DNA of 10,135 nucleotides from an uncultured Lachnospiraceae bacterium (GCA_905200565.1 CAJKKX010000044.1:1-10135); one strand, 5' to 3'. Positions 1 through 7,832 are shown, counted from the stretch's first letter. Translations and numbers: made by a program. The notes: generated by a model from the sequence alone, not told the origin.

Positions 1-86
1 CATAGGAATTTTCACTTCCATAGACTTCCGAGGTAAGAGACAAACTCCCCGCCAAACCGTGATTTGAAAGCGCACCCCACGGAAAA

Positions 87-120
87 GGAGAGTGTACACA
101 CTCTCATGTATACACTCTCC
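87..120 (-). terminator. Probable rho-independent terminator of the surface-protein gene
   Basis: GGAGAGTGTA (87-96) and TACACTCTCC (111-120) form a perfect 10-bp stem with a 14-nt loop, about two dozen bases past the stop codon of the minus-strand gene. Read on the minus strand the stem is followed by TTTTCC, a short U tract. An alternative, mutually exclusive hairpin, GAGAGTG (88-94) with CACTCTC (99-105) and a 4-nt loop, shares the left arm. The U tract is only four bases, so terminator strength is uncertain. The remaining bases at 1-86 hold no gene I can support. Confidence 0.65.
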
Positions 121-143
121 CGAAAATCAGAACCGTACAATCC

Positions 144-3100
144 TTATTTTACTTTTACTTTCTTTCCAGCGCCTGCTTTTTTCACTTTCTTCAGCAGAGC
201 TGCTTTCTGCTTCTTATTCAGTTTCTTCGCGCTTACAATCATCTTTGCGGAGGTTTTCTTAAATGCCTGTTTTCCAATCGTAGCCAGCGCTTTTCCTTTC
301 AACTGAACGCTCTTCAGTTTCGTACATCCGGAGAACGCCTGCTTTCCAATCGTGGTAACATTGGAACTGAGGATTACTTTTGTCAGTTTCTTATTGCCCT
401 TCATAACATTTGCGCCAACTTCTACGACTTTGAAGGTTTCTCCATTCACCTTTACGGTCGCCGGAACGCTCAGTTTCGCTGCCTTTTTATTCTTCACGCT
501 GACAAGCTTTGCTGTTTTATTGACCGGATCAATGACTTCGTAGCGTCCAAGCTTCGTATCAACCGGAGTACCGATATTAATCTTCTTGTCTCCATCGTTG
601 GTTCCAGGTCCCACAATATCGTCGCCTGTCTTTGGAGTAAGGCCTTCCAGTGCAGCTTTCACTGCCTCTGCTGCCGCAAGTACTGCTGCTGCATCCTTTG
701 TGGCGTCCTTCTTGACTGCCTCTGCATCATCCAGAGCTTTCTGAAGCGCTGCGATCGAATTTGCACTGAAGATGTCTGCTGCGCCTGACATCATCATTTC
801 TGTTGCTGCCAGTACCTGCTCATCCAATACTGCTACTGCCTCGTCGCGTTCCTCCTGCGCTTTTGTTACCAGTCCGTCAATCGCTTCCTGAAGCTTTGTT
901 GCCGCTGTTTCCAGCTTTCCTGCGTCCTGGCTTCCATTATTGATCAGGTTCTGTGCATTTCTCTTTGCTGTTTCATATGCTTTTTTGGAAGCATCCGTAT
1001 ACTGGTCAAGGCTGCCCAGATCCCTTGCCAGAAGTCCGTTGATCTTGTCAAGCTGTGTCTGTACCGCTTTTGTTACCAGACCTTCCATCGCATTTTCCAG
1101 ACCTGTGATTGCCGTATTGATCGCCGCTTTATCCGTAGCGGAAACATTTTCTGCCGCAGTAATCGCTGCTTTCAAAGTATTCATGGTAGTTTCTGTATAT
1201 TCAGCCGTCTTTGCCGCCTCTGTTCTGGCGTCCCCAAGTTTTTCTGCAAGTACCTGATTTGCATAATCCAGAGAGGAAATCACCTCGGTACGTGTATGGC
1301 TCGGATCATTCTGGCAGGTATAGGTCTTAACTCCGTCCGTAGTCGTCGTAACCGGAGTCGTAACCTTTCCTTCGTCATACTTATGTCCAAGTGCAGCCGT
1401 TTCCGTTGCATTGGATAATTTCGTATTACAGATCGCACAGTAGGTCTCTCCCGTGCTTCCTTTTCCTTCACAGGTAGCTGCGCGCATATTCTCTACACGC
1501 TTCTGTCCCTTATGCTGACAGTTTGCTCCTACCACAACACGATACTGTTCTCCATCAACGGTCACCATTGTTTCAGAATTTGCTTTTACAGCCGTAATCT
1601 CCACGCCTGCCGCCTGGACTGGCTTATACAGCTTGGACTGCTGTAAGCCGCTTCCCGGATAAAGAACGATGATTCCGTTTGCCACGTCATTGTTGATAAA
1701 CTGTGTAATCAGGTATTTCTTTCCGGATGTAAGCTCAGATACGCGCTTATATCCCGGAATCGGATCAAGGTTTGTAATGACGTCCTGTTTTTCCAGGAAC
1801 TCAAACCCATAATCCCCCTTATCATTGGATTTGCTGGCGAATGCGTCAAAAGTCATAAACGGATAATGCCAGCAGACATATCTTCCGCCAGGATTGCAGA
1901 TTTCAAAGGAAGGAGTTCCGTCTGCATTTCTCACCGGAGTGATGGTCTGGTCCTTGAGCTCCTCATTTCCTGCGAAATAGTTTGCAACCCCTTCATTTTT
2001 CAGGTATCCGTTTGCCTTCTCATTGTAAATATTCCACTTTTCTCCATTCTTTGTTACCAGCATCTCAGCATCTGCAAGACTGACATTTGTATTCTGTGTC
2101 TGTGCATAACCGCTCAGATTATAGACGGTATTGTCTCTTCCAAGATTTCTTAAGCAATCTGCCAGGCCATCCGTCGTTTTGTTTCCTGCGGCGATTGTTG
2201 CCACACTGTTGTCACCTGCCGTAAACTGAGACGCTCCGCTCAGAAAATACTTCTGTCCCGGCACCAGATTGATCACTTCAGCAGCCCGGACATTACAGGT
2301 AATGTTATAAGTAACGCCATCGACAACTGCGGTCGTATTTCCCTCTCCGGTTGCCGTAATGCGCACCCTGCTCTTTGTTCCTCTCGTTTCCGTAAACGCA
2401 TCGCCCGTCAGCCTTGTCATAGGACTTGCTCCACCATTCTGTGGATATAACACTACCACTTTATCTCCGACCGTGAAGGAAATCAGGTATTTTTTACCGG
2501 AAGTAATCGTTCCTACCGCCTTATAGCCCGGAACTGCATCGCCCTGGCTGACAGTCTCCTGCTTTTCCAGAAGGATGAGTTCGTATCCCGGCGCATTGTT
2601 TGCAATATAGGCGCCCATTCGATTGAAATTCATCTGCGGCGTATGGAAATATAAAAAAGCTGCGCTTCCATCCTGTGAAATACGGAATGTAGAAGCATTC
2701 TCTGTCTTTGCAATACTGACCGGAGAAGAATTATCAGAAAAGAAAGAACCCATAGCGCCGCTCACAAAATATTTCCCTGTACTCTCACTGTAAGCCGTGT
2801 ACATGTTATCTCCCTCTGCTTTTGTAAGAGTAAATTCACAATCTGCAATACTGTCAGTGGAACTCGCCTCTGCTGAAAAAGCTGCTGCAATCGAGTCTGC
2901 ATTGGCTACATGCGGGTAAAGACGTACTCCCGATACCTCAACATTTGCTCCCTGTTCCAGAGTAACACTCGCTATACTGCCATTCGGCTGCCGGGTAACG
3001 CCCGTCTGCCCTTCTGCATACGCATACTCTGTTTCCCATGTTTCTCCTACGGTCAACGCAACGTTTACCGTATTTTGTGCATCCGCTGCATCTGCCTGTA

Positions 3101-3194
3101 CAGCCGGACTCACCGGAAGAAGCGCTGCCGCCATCGCCAGTGAAACCACTGCGCTCAGACAACGGCTTTTCCAAGTTCTTGTTTGTTTTCTCAT
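144..3194 (-). CDS. Secreted multidomain surface protein: duplicated unknown module, FIVAR repeats and BspA-like LRR
   Basis: A 1016-residue protein with a Sec signal peptide at about residues 1-36 (basic MRKQTRTWKSR, hydrophobic core, cleavage probably near AVQADA). No LPXTG sorting motif or C-terminal membrane helix is visible, so it is probably released or held non-covalently at the wall. Residues ~44-302 and ~305-558 are two diverged copies of one unit (see findings). Residues ~559-640 are rich in Cys and His (C559, H561, C575, C586, C589, H604, C627, H633). Residues ~642-855 are three helical repeats of about 70-75 residues, each ending in a form of LEGLVTKA, resembling FIVAR. Residues ~905-1016 form a short BspA-type LRR_5 region (TTIGKQAFSGCTKLKSVQLKG, partly repeated) with a very lysine-rich end. 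No catalytic domain is recognised, so enzyme activity should not be assumed; adhesion or glycan binding is the likely role, by inference. The start is chosen for its ribosome binding site and because the signal peptide begins there. Confidence 0.85.
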   Translation of the reverse strand: MRKQTRTWKSRCLSAVVSLAMAAALLPVSPAVQADAADAQNTVNVALTVGETWETEYAYAEGQTGVTRQPNGSIASVTLEQGANVEVSGVRLYPHVANADSIAAAFSAEASSTDSIADCEFTLTKAEGDNMYTAYSESTGKYFVSGAMGSFFSDNSSPVSIAKTENASTFRISQDGSAAFLYFHTPQMNFNRMGAYIANNAPGYELILLEKQETVSQGDAVPGYKAVGTITSGKKYLISFTVGDKVVVLYPQNGGASPMTRLTGDAFTETRGTKSRVRITATGEGNTTAVVDGVTYNITCNVRAAEVINLVPGQKYFLSGASQFTAGDNSVATIAAGNKTTDGLADCLRNLGRDNTVYNLSGYAQTQNTNVSLADAEMLVTKNGEKWNIYNEKANGYLKNEGVANYFAGNEELKDQTITPVRNADGTPSFEICNPGGRYVCWHYPFMTFDAFASKSNDKGDYGFEFLEKQDVITNLDPIPGYKRVSELTSGKKYLITQFINNDVANGIIVLYPGSGLQQSKLYKPVQAAGVEITAVKANSETMVTVDGEQYRVVVGANCQHKGQKRVENMRAATCEGKGSTGETYCAICNTKLSNATETAALGHKYDEGKVTTPVTTTTDGVKTYTCQNDPSHTRTEVISSLDYANQVLAEKLGDARTEAAKTAEYTETTMNTLKAAITAAENVSATDKAAINTAITGLENAMEGLVTKAVQTQLDKINGLLARDLGSLDQYTDASKKAYETAKRNAQNLINNGSQDAGKLETAATKLQEAIDGLVTKAQEERDEAVAVLDEQVLAATEMMMSGAADIFSANSIAALQKALDDAEAVKKDATKDAAAVLAAAEAVKAALEGLTPKTGDDIVGPGTNDGDKKINIGTPVDTKLGRYEVIDPVNKTAKLVSVKNKKAAKLSVPATVKVNGETFKVVEVGANVMKGNKKLTKVILSSNVTTIGKQAFSGCTKLKSVQLKGKALATIGKQAFKKTSAKMIVSAKKLNKKQKAALLKKVKKAGAGKKVKVK

Positions 3195-3201
3195 TGTCTC
3201 G

Positions 3202-3209
3202 TCTCCTTT
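3202..3209 (-). promoter_or_regulatory. Ribosome binding site fixing the surface-protein start
   Basis: AAAGGAGA on the minus strand lies 7 nt upstream of the ATG at 3194. The reading frame stays open for 78 more codons upstream, but that extension has no comparable site and would place the signal peptide inside the protein, so 3194 is the start. Confidence 0.85.
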
Positions 3210-3312
3210 ACATTTTTCATTTATATTCTTTTCCGTAAAAAAGTATATACATTTCTTATCACACCCGGCCGTTCTGCGGCGGTGCGCCGGATAACAGTAT
3301 TTTTTACCCACA

Positions 3313-3340
3313 ATTATTTTCCAGAATTTCTCTTTGTCAA
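3313..3340 (-). promoter_or_regulatory. Probable main promoter of the surface-protein gene
   Basis: On the minus strand, TTGACA (3335-3340, a full -35 match) is followed after 16 bp by AATAAT (3313-3318, 5 of 6 to the -10 consensus). Transcription would begin near 3306, giving a leader of about 110 nt. Assigned from sequence alone. Confidence 0.6.
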
Positions 3341-3505
3341 TTTTGCTCTCACAAAGCCGGCATAAAAGGAAGTCTGCGCACGCAAAAATTTCCATAAAAT
3401 TCAAATACTTATACCGGTTTATTTGCAATACCTGTACATTTTTTATTTTTTGTCTGTACTTTTTCTATTCATTTTAAACAATAATAGAATCGTTTTACTT
3501 TTTTC

Positions 3506-3514
3506 ATTATACCA
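3506..3514 (-). promoter_or_regulatory. Possible second, upstream promoter (extended -10)
   Basis: The minus strand reads TGGTATAAT, with a full -10 hexamer at 3506-3511 preceded by the TGN of an extended -10 element. No good -35 lies at normal spacing; TTAACA is 22 bp away. If used, it would give a leader of about 300 nt upstream of the surface-protein gene. Confidence 0.35.
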
Positions 3515-3587
3515 TTTTATCCATCTTTTTTCTTGTTAAAAGCAGTCCACTTTATGTCTTTTTTTGTATAATACGGAACTATAAAGG

Positions 3588-3619
3588 AAGAGCTGCCGCA
3601 ATCCCCCGCGGCAGCTCTT
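3588..3619 (-). terminator. Rho-independent terminator after sipL
   Basis: AAGAGCTGCCGC (3588-3599) and GCGGCAGCTCTT (3608-3619) form a perfect 12-bp GC-rich stem with an 8-nt loop, about 40 nt past the sipL stop. On the minus strand it is followed by CCTTTAT, and on the plus strand by a single further T (TTT ending at 3620), so both tails are short. It is the natural end of the pab-sipL transcription unit and separates it from the surface-protein gene. Confidence 0.75.
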
Positions 3620-3661
3620 TTGGGCGCAAAATATCATCACTCCTTTTGCCGGCAGATACTT

Positions 3662-5230
3662 TCACCCCATACCTGCCGCATCCTTTACGATCAGAAGCTG
3701 TTTTCCCGGCTTTAGCTCCTCCCCGTCCAGCCCATTCAGCTCCATAATACGCTTTGGCGTCGTATAGTAAGCTTTGGCAATATTCCAGAGACTGTCCTCC
3801 GGCTGAACAATATATCCTACGATGCCCGGCAGTTCCTGAATCTTCTTTAAATCCAGCTCATGCTCCTCCACATCCGTGATGCACGCTTCCTTATGCACCT
3901 GTACGATCAGTACGCCCAGATTCACCGAAGCTTTCACCTCCAGCTCCTCGCTGTCGATCATCATGGTAGAGAGCTGCTCCAGCTCTGTCTGGAGGGAAAA
4001 TCTACAGTCAGGCTGAATTCCCTCCACTTCAATGGTATGCTGGAACGGCGCCATTCCCCGCATCCGCGCAAATGGGAGACTGTCGTCCGCCGTAATATAA
4101 AGGATACTTACATAGACCGCTCCTTCCACCTGAACGCCCCGCTCCGTAATTCGTGCATCATCAATCCGGATCTCCCCTTTTCCGTGACAAATTTGCAGCA
4201 TCCTGGGCTGTTTCGCTTCCATGCGGATGCGTTCATTCGTTCTGCATTTTGAAAAGTTTTTAAGCACCAGGCTTTCATAAATCTCCTGGCTTGTAACAGG
4301 CGTAAGCTCCCGTACGGGCGTATAGACGTCCGCCAGTATTTCCACCTGTTCCTCCTCATAGAGCTTAATATCCAGCTCCAGAACCGCTTCCAATTGAAGC
4401 AGACGTTCTTCCCCGTCATAGTCCGGACGTACCTCCAGGGTACTGGAAGCCAGCGTAATCTCCACATCGGGGATCATAGACGCCCTGCACTCTGCACATT
4501 CAATGCTTCCGGAAAACGGAAGCGCCGTCTCAACCCATTGCTTTGTGCCATTCTCATCGTCCCCCGCATACAGCACAAAGATAAACAATTCTCCACGGAC
4601 GTCGATCTTTCCGTCCAACACACGCACATCAGTGCCGCGAAGCTGCACGCTTTCCCAGAGCAGTTCTCCGATATTCGGTTTGTTGGACGCCAGATTAATC
4701 TCATCTTTCACACGCAGAATATCCCGCTTCTGCACCGTCAAAGAAAGCGGCGTAAGCTCTTTTGTCCTGACCGTCACTTCATCAATGCCGTGCAGCTCCA
4801 CCGCCGCCTGCGTGTCATACAATTCCTCAATCGACGCGGAAAACGTAATCAGCGCCTGGACGCTCAGCTTTCTGGAGTTGATCAAATGTACGTTTAAATC
4901 CTCCATATCCCATTTTACCCGGATATTATCCCCCGCCGACACACCCTCCAGATTCAGTTTTTCTTCGAAAGGCACCCTCGTATCCAGCCTATGTATCTGA
5001 CGCTCGCCATCGTCCGAAACATAGAGAATCTTCACTTCCAGATAACCGCCAAGCAGAACCTGATTCTCCAGAATCTTTGTCTCCTCAATTTTCAGATTCC
5101 CTTCTTCCTGAATAATATCGCCCACGTCGGATCTGCTGTCCGGCACATTCATATCTTCTTCCAGGGTAATCTGATTCATGGCCCTGCTTTTCTGGCGGTT
5201 CATGCGAATATTTTTTTTCAATAATTCCAT
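3662..5230 (-). CDS. sipL: SipL-like spore-coat morphogenetic protein (three SPOCS/DUF3794 domains plus LysM)
   Basis: A 522-residue protein. Three repeats with the SPOCS (DUF3794) pattern sit at roughly residues 45-130, 200-290 and 350-440, each with a strand such as GGYLEVKILYVS, RGELFIFVLYAG or EGAVYVSILYIT. A C-terminal LysM follows at ~472-515 (GYIVQPEDSLWNIAKAYYTT, then LNGL and LKPGKQLLIV). This order and length match SipL of Clostridioides difficile, which binds the ATPase SpoIVA through its LysM and is needed for coat assembly around the forespore in the mother cell. There is no signal peptide, as expected for a mother-cell cytosolic protein. It is the last gene of the minus-strand cluster, 67 nt after the PrcB lipoprotein gene, with a strong terminator beyond it. 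SipL genes are usually under sporulation sigma factors; I found no convincing sigma-E promoter in the 67-nt gap. Other SPOCS-LysM proteins exist, so orthology is probable rather than certain. Confidence 0.85.
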   Translation of the reverse strand: MELLKKNIRMNRQKSRAMNQITLEEDMNVPDSRSDVGDIIQEEGNLKIEETKILENQVLLGGYLEVKILYVSDDGERQIHRLDTRVPFEEKLNLEGVSAGDNIRVKWDMEDLNVHLINSRKLSVQALITFSASIEELYDTQAAVELHGIDEVTVRTKELTPLSLTVQKRDILRVKDEINLASNKPNIGELLWESVQLRGTDVRVLDGKIDVRGELFIFVLYAGDDENGTKQWVETALPFSGSIECAECRASMIPDVEITLASSTLEVRPDYDGEERLLQLEAVLELDIKLYEEEQVEILADVYTPVRELTPVTSQEIYESLVLKNFSKCRTNERIRMEAKQPRMLQICHGKGEIRIDDARITERGVQVEGAVYVSILYITADDSLPFARMRGMAPFQHTIEVEGIQPDCRFSLQTELEQLSTMMIDSEELEVKASVNLGVLIVQVHKEACITDVEEHELDLKKIQELPGIVGYIVQPEDSLWNIAKAYYTTPKRIMELNGLDGEELKPGKQLLIVKDAAGMG

Positions 5231-5237
5231 ACGAAAA

Positions 5238-5243
5238 CCTCCC
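5238..5243 (-). promoter_or_regulatory. Ribosome binding site fixing the sipL start
   Basis: GGGAGG on the minus strand lies 7 nt before the ATG at 5230. The frame is open for 25 further codons upstream, but those would overlap the end of the preceding gene and have no such site, so 5230 is preferred. Confidence 0.85.
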
Positions 5244-5297
5244 ACATATTCTCTTATCAGTTTATGCGGAAGGTTTTTCAAAAAGAACCCGGTCTGT

Positions 5298-5714
5298 CTA
5301 ATCAAAGGAGGCTTTCGCCGCCTGTTCCCTGATCTTGATCACGATGCAGGGGTAAGAAGCCTCATCCTGAATCTTCTGATCCTTTGGAGGACCGATCAGG
5401 CTGGTATCCACATGCAGTTCTTCCCCAGCCAGCCAGACCCCGTTTACAGCTATGCTGTAACCGCCTGTTTTCTGCTGCCCATACCCCCGCACCAGATAAG
5501 TATACCCCTGGTCTTCATAAGTCAGCTTCATTTCTCCCTGCTTATTTTTCTCAATAATTTCAGAAAGCTCTGCCGGAACCTCATCCGGTTCTACCACCGT
5601 AAATTCTATGTCCTTCTTTTCCGCCTCCTCTACCTGCTTCATCTCGCAGCCTGTCAGAAAAATCATCAGGCTTAAAAACCAGATTCCAAAAATCTGCAAA
5701 CTTCTTTTCATCAT
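5298..5714 (-). CDS. PrcB C-terminal-domain lipoprotein
   Basis: A 138-residue lipoprotein. A short basic N-terminus (MMKRS) and hydrophobic stretch lead to a lipobox, LTGC, with C23 as the lipidated residue, so it should be anchored outside the cytoplasmic membrane. After a charged linker (residues ~24-60), residues ~67-133 match the PrcB_C pattern: YLVRGYGQQKTGGYSIAVN, then a Pro-containing turn (GPP) and YPCIVIKI. The family name comes from a subunit of a Treponema denticola protease complex, but most members have no known function and no protease gene is visible here. It lies between pabC (46 nt upstream) and sipL (67 nt downstream), apparently in one transcript. The ribosome binding site is weak (GGGG at 5722-5725, 7 nt before the first ATG); translation could begin at either of two adjacent Met codons. 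Its neighbour suggests a role linked to the envelope or sporulation, by inference only. Confidence 0.8.
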   Translation of the reverse strand: MMKRSLQIFGIWFLSLMIFLTGCEMKQVEEAEKKDIEFTVVEPDEVPAELSEIIEKNKQGEMKLTYEDQGYTYLVRGYGQQKTGGYSIAVNGVWLAGEELHVDTSLIGPPKDQKIQDEASYPCIVIKIREQAAKASFD

Positions 5715-5760
5715 CCATCAGCCCCGCTTTTTCTTTTATCCTATTAGGCAGATTCTGATT

Positions 5761-6495
5761 TTATGAATTACGATTGTCCAGAACTTCTCTTTGATACCTC
5801 TCTCTCAGCCTTTTGGGCGTCTCCCGGTTTTCAAACGCATAGCTTCCAAGCTTTCTGACCGGCATAATGCCCATCAGAGAATTGGTGACAAAGCACCCGT
5901 CGAATTCCGCCAGCTCCTCCGGCATGATTTTTCTCTCCGTAACCTCCAGACTTTCCACGAGATACTTCCGCAGAATGCCCGGAAGCAGCCCGCTGGAAAT
6001 TTCCGGCGTGAAAACCCTTCCTTTCTTTACGAAAAAGATATTCGTTACCGCACCTTCACAGATTTCCCCACGGCTGTTCCGGAAAATCACCTCATCCAGT
6101 CCCTCTTCGGACGCCCGCCGTTTCTCCATGATAGAGTCCCCGTAATTCAGGGTCTTATGGTATGTGAAAGGAGAGGTCTCGTTTCGCCGCACCTTCGCAA
6201 AGTCCAGGACAAATCCTTTTTCATAAGTTTCCGGCGTATAAGGATTTTTTCCCGGCAAAAACAGCTTATTTTTTTCAGACACTACGATCTTCAACGCCCC
6301 GTATTTCACGGGATGTTCCCTCAGATACGCATACACCTCGTCTTTTGTTACCTGCCCGGAAAGCCCCAGAAACAGAAGCGCCCGGTTTAACCTCTCCAGA
6401 TGCTCCCGCAGGAAAACCGGACGGTTATAGACCGCCACCGTCTCAAACGCCCCCAGCCCAAAGAAAAATCCTTCATCCGCTTCTATCCTTTTCAT
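5761..6495 (-). CDS. pabC: Aminodeoxychorismate lyase (PabC), class IV PLP enzyme
   Basis: A 244-residue protein of the branched-chain-aminotransferase/D-amino-acid-transaminase fold. PabC cleaves 4-amino-4-deoxychorismate to p-aminobenzoate and pyruvate, the last step to the pABA moiety of folate. Visible motifs are GFFFGLGAFET near the N-terminus, YHKTLNYGDS with K114 as the predicted PLP lysine, GEICEGAVTNIFF (E147 predicted to contact the cofactor) and CFVTNSLMGIMPV near 201-213. The start ATG overlaps the pabB stop as ATGA, and GGAGG at 6503-6507 sits 7 nt upstream, so the two are probably translationally coupled. Class IV members are hard to tell apart by sequence, but position directly after pabA and pabB settles the assignment. 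It lacks the first ~15-20 residues seen before the DRGF-like motif in Escherichia coli PabC. Confidence 0.9.
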   Translation of the reverse strand: MKRIEADEGFFFGLGAFETVAVYNRPVFLREHLERLNRALLFLGLSGQVTKDEVYAYLREHPVKYGALKIVVSEKNKLFLPGKNPYTPETYEKGFVLDFAKVRRNETSPFTYHKTLNYGDSIMEKRRASEEGLDEVIFRNSRGEICEGAVTNIFFVKKGRVFTPEISSGLLPGILRKYLVESLEVTERKIMPEELAEFDGCFVTNSLMGIMPVRKLGSYAFENRETPKRLRERYQREVLDNRNS

Positions 6496-7832
6496 CTCAA
6501 TGCCTCCAGTACTGCTTTGGCTTTTTGCAGCGTTTCTTCATATTCAAATGCCAGCTCGGACTCAAAGGTGATACCGCCTCCCACGCCAAGCTGCCAGACG
6601 CCGTCCCGGTGCAGGGCCGTTCGTATGACGATATTGAAATCACAGTCCCCGTCCAGCGTCAGGTAACCGATGGAACCCGTGTAGAGATTTCTTCTCCCAT
6701 GCTCCAGCTCGTCAATGATCTCCATCGCGCGCAGCTTTGGCGCGCCCGTGATCGAACCGCCCGGAAAAGCCGCTTCGATCAGATCCATCACGTCTTTTTC
6801 TTCTTCCAGGTCTCCTTCCACGCACGATACCAGATGGAACACGGTCGCATACGTTTCTATTTCAAACAGTTCTGTCACCTTCACGCTGCCCGGCACGCAT
6901 ACACGGTTCAGGTCATTTCGCTCCAGATCAACAATCATCAAAAGCTCACTCTGATCCTTTTTCGACTCTTTCAGCTCCTTTTTCAGCGCGGCGTCCTCCT
7001 GGGGGCCGTCCCCCCGCTTTCTGGTTCCCTTGATCGGCCTGGTCACGACATGTCCTTTTTTCATCTGGAGAAAACGCTCCGGAGAAGCGCTGACGACCTG
7101 AAAATCCCCGTACTGAAAATAGCCGCCAAAAGGAGAGGGATTTGTCCTTCTGAGCTTTTTAAACACTTCATAAGGGGCTTTTTTGCTGCGTATGGTGAGC
7201 TGCTGCGTCAGATTCATCACGTAAATATCACCCTCCAGGATATTCTTTCTCACATCGTCGATCGCTTTCAGATATTCTTCCTTTTGAAAGTTCGCCGTCA
7301 CCTCGATTTCACAGGCTCGCTCCTGCTGCCCGCCCGGCTTGATTTTCTGTATCTGGCACGCCAGCTCCTCCGCCTGTTCCCCGCTGTCTCTTTTCTTTCC
7401 GTTTGCAATGATATACAGCTTTTCCTCCCTGTGATCCTCCACCAGCAGCACGTCGTAAAAGCAGAGAATACATTCCGGAATATCCACCGTTTTTTCGTGG
7501 CGGCTCTTTACTCCCTCTTTTTTTCTCCCATAATCATAGGAAAAATAGCCAATGGCTCCGGAAATCATGGGAAGCCCGGTAGGATTCTCCTCCTGATGGT
7601 TCTTTAAATATTCTTTTACCCATTTTTCGAAAGGTTGTCCACATTCCTCTCCGTTTACCGTGAACTTATCCCCATTGACCAGGGTAAGATAGGGGAAAAG
7701 CCCGATGATGGAATACTGCCCCAGCCCGTTTCTTAAGGAGGAATCGAGAAACGCAGCCATTTCACTGTCGGCAAATTCTTCAAAAATCCGCTCCAGCGGC
7801 GGGTATTTTTCAAGCGCTTTTATGGTTCTCAT
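6492..7832 (-). CDS. pabB: Aminodeoxychorismate synthase component I (PabB)
   Basis: A 446-residue chorismate-utilising enzyme, close to the usual length of PabB. With glutamine-derived ammonia from PabA it converts chorismate to 4-amino-4-deoxychorismate. The N-terminal domain carries LDSSLRNGLGQYSIIG; the C-terminal chorismate-binding domain begins near residue 182. The key signature is PIKGTR (266-271): K268 marks PabB, where anthranilate synthase TrpE has PIAGTR. DLERNDLNRV (302-311), FPGGSITGAPK (356-366) and the GVGGGIT segment (416-422) are intact. A G-rich ribosome binding region (GGGGGGAA at 7837-7844) precedes the start, and the first 23 nt lie inside the end of pabA, so coupling of the two synthase subunits is likely. 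Confidence 0.95.
   Translation of the reverse strand: MRTIKALEKYPPLERIFEEFADSEMAAFLDSSLRNGLGQYSIIGLFPYLTLVNGDKFTVNGEECGQPFEKWVKEYLKNHQEENPTGLPMISGAIGYFSYDYGRKKEGVKSRHEKTVDIPECILCFYDVLLVEDHREEKLYIIANGKKRDSGEQAEELACQIQKIKPGGQQERACEIEVTANFQKEEYLKAIDDVRKNILEGDIYVMNLTQQLTIRSKKAPYEVFKKLRRTNPSPFGGYFQYGDFQVVSASPERFLQMKKGHVVTRPIKGTRKRGDGPQEDAALKKELKESKKDQSELLMIVDLERNDLNRVCVPGSVKVTELFEIETYATVFHLVSCVEGDLEEEKDVMDLIEAAFPGGSITGAPKLRAMEIIDELEHGRRNLYTGSIGYLTLDGDCDFNIVIRTALHRDGVWQLGVGGGITFESELAFEYEETLQKAKAVLEALR

Larger units (their letters stand above)
3195..3661. other. Intergenic region between the surface-protein gene and sipL
   Basis: An AT-rich stretch with no credible gene. It contains the ribosome binding site and leader of the surface-protein gene, two promoter candidates on the minus strand and the sipL terminator. 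The leader includes a GC-rich island around 3265-3290 that stands out from its AT-rich surroundings and can fold in two ways: CCGGC (3265-3269) with GCCGG (3286-3290), or GCCG (3268-3271) with CGGC (3277-3280). No match to a known riboswitch was recognised. Confidence 0.6.

Noticed and set aside
3195..3428. 78-residue N-terminal extension of the surface protein
   Set aside because: It would bury a clear signal peptide and lacks a ribosome binding site, while AAAGGAGA precedes the ATG at 3194.
3567..3572. Perfect TATAAT on the plus strand
   Set aside because: No -35 lies at normal spacing (TTGTTA is 28 bp away), and a transcript from it would run at once into the terminator hairpin and then antisense to sipL. 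Probably chance in AT-rich DNA.
5266..5290. Small inverted repeat (GGTTTTT / AAAGAACC) between the lipoprotein gene and sipL as a terminator
   Set aside because: The stem is short, mostly A-T with a G-T pair, and lacks a following U tract on the minus strand, so read-through into sipL is more likely.
6345..7607. Long open frame of 420 codons on the plus strand
   Set aside because: It lies antisense to pabB and the start of pabC, whose motifs are intact. Its translation shows no recognisable domain and no ribosome binding site supports it; it is a composition shadow.
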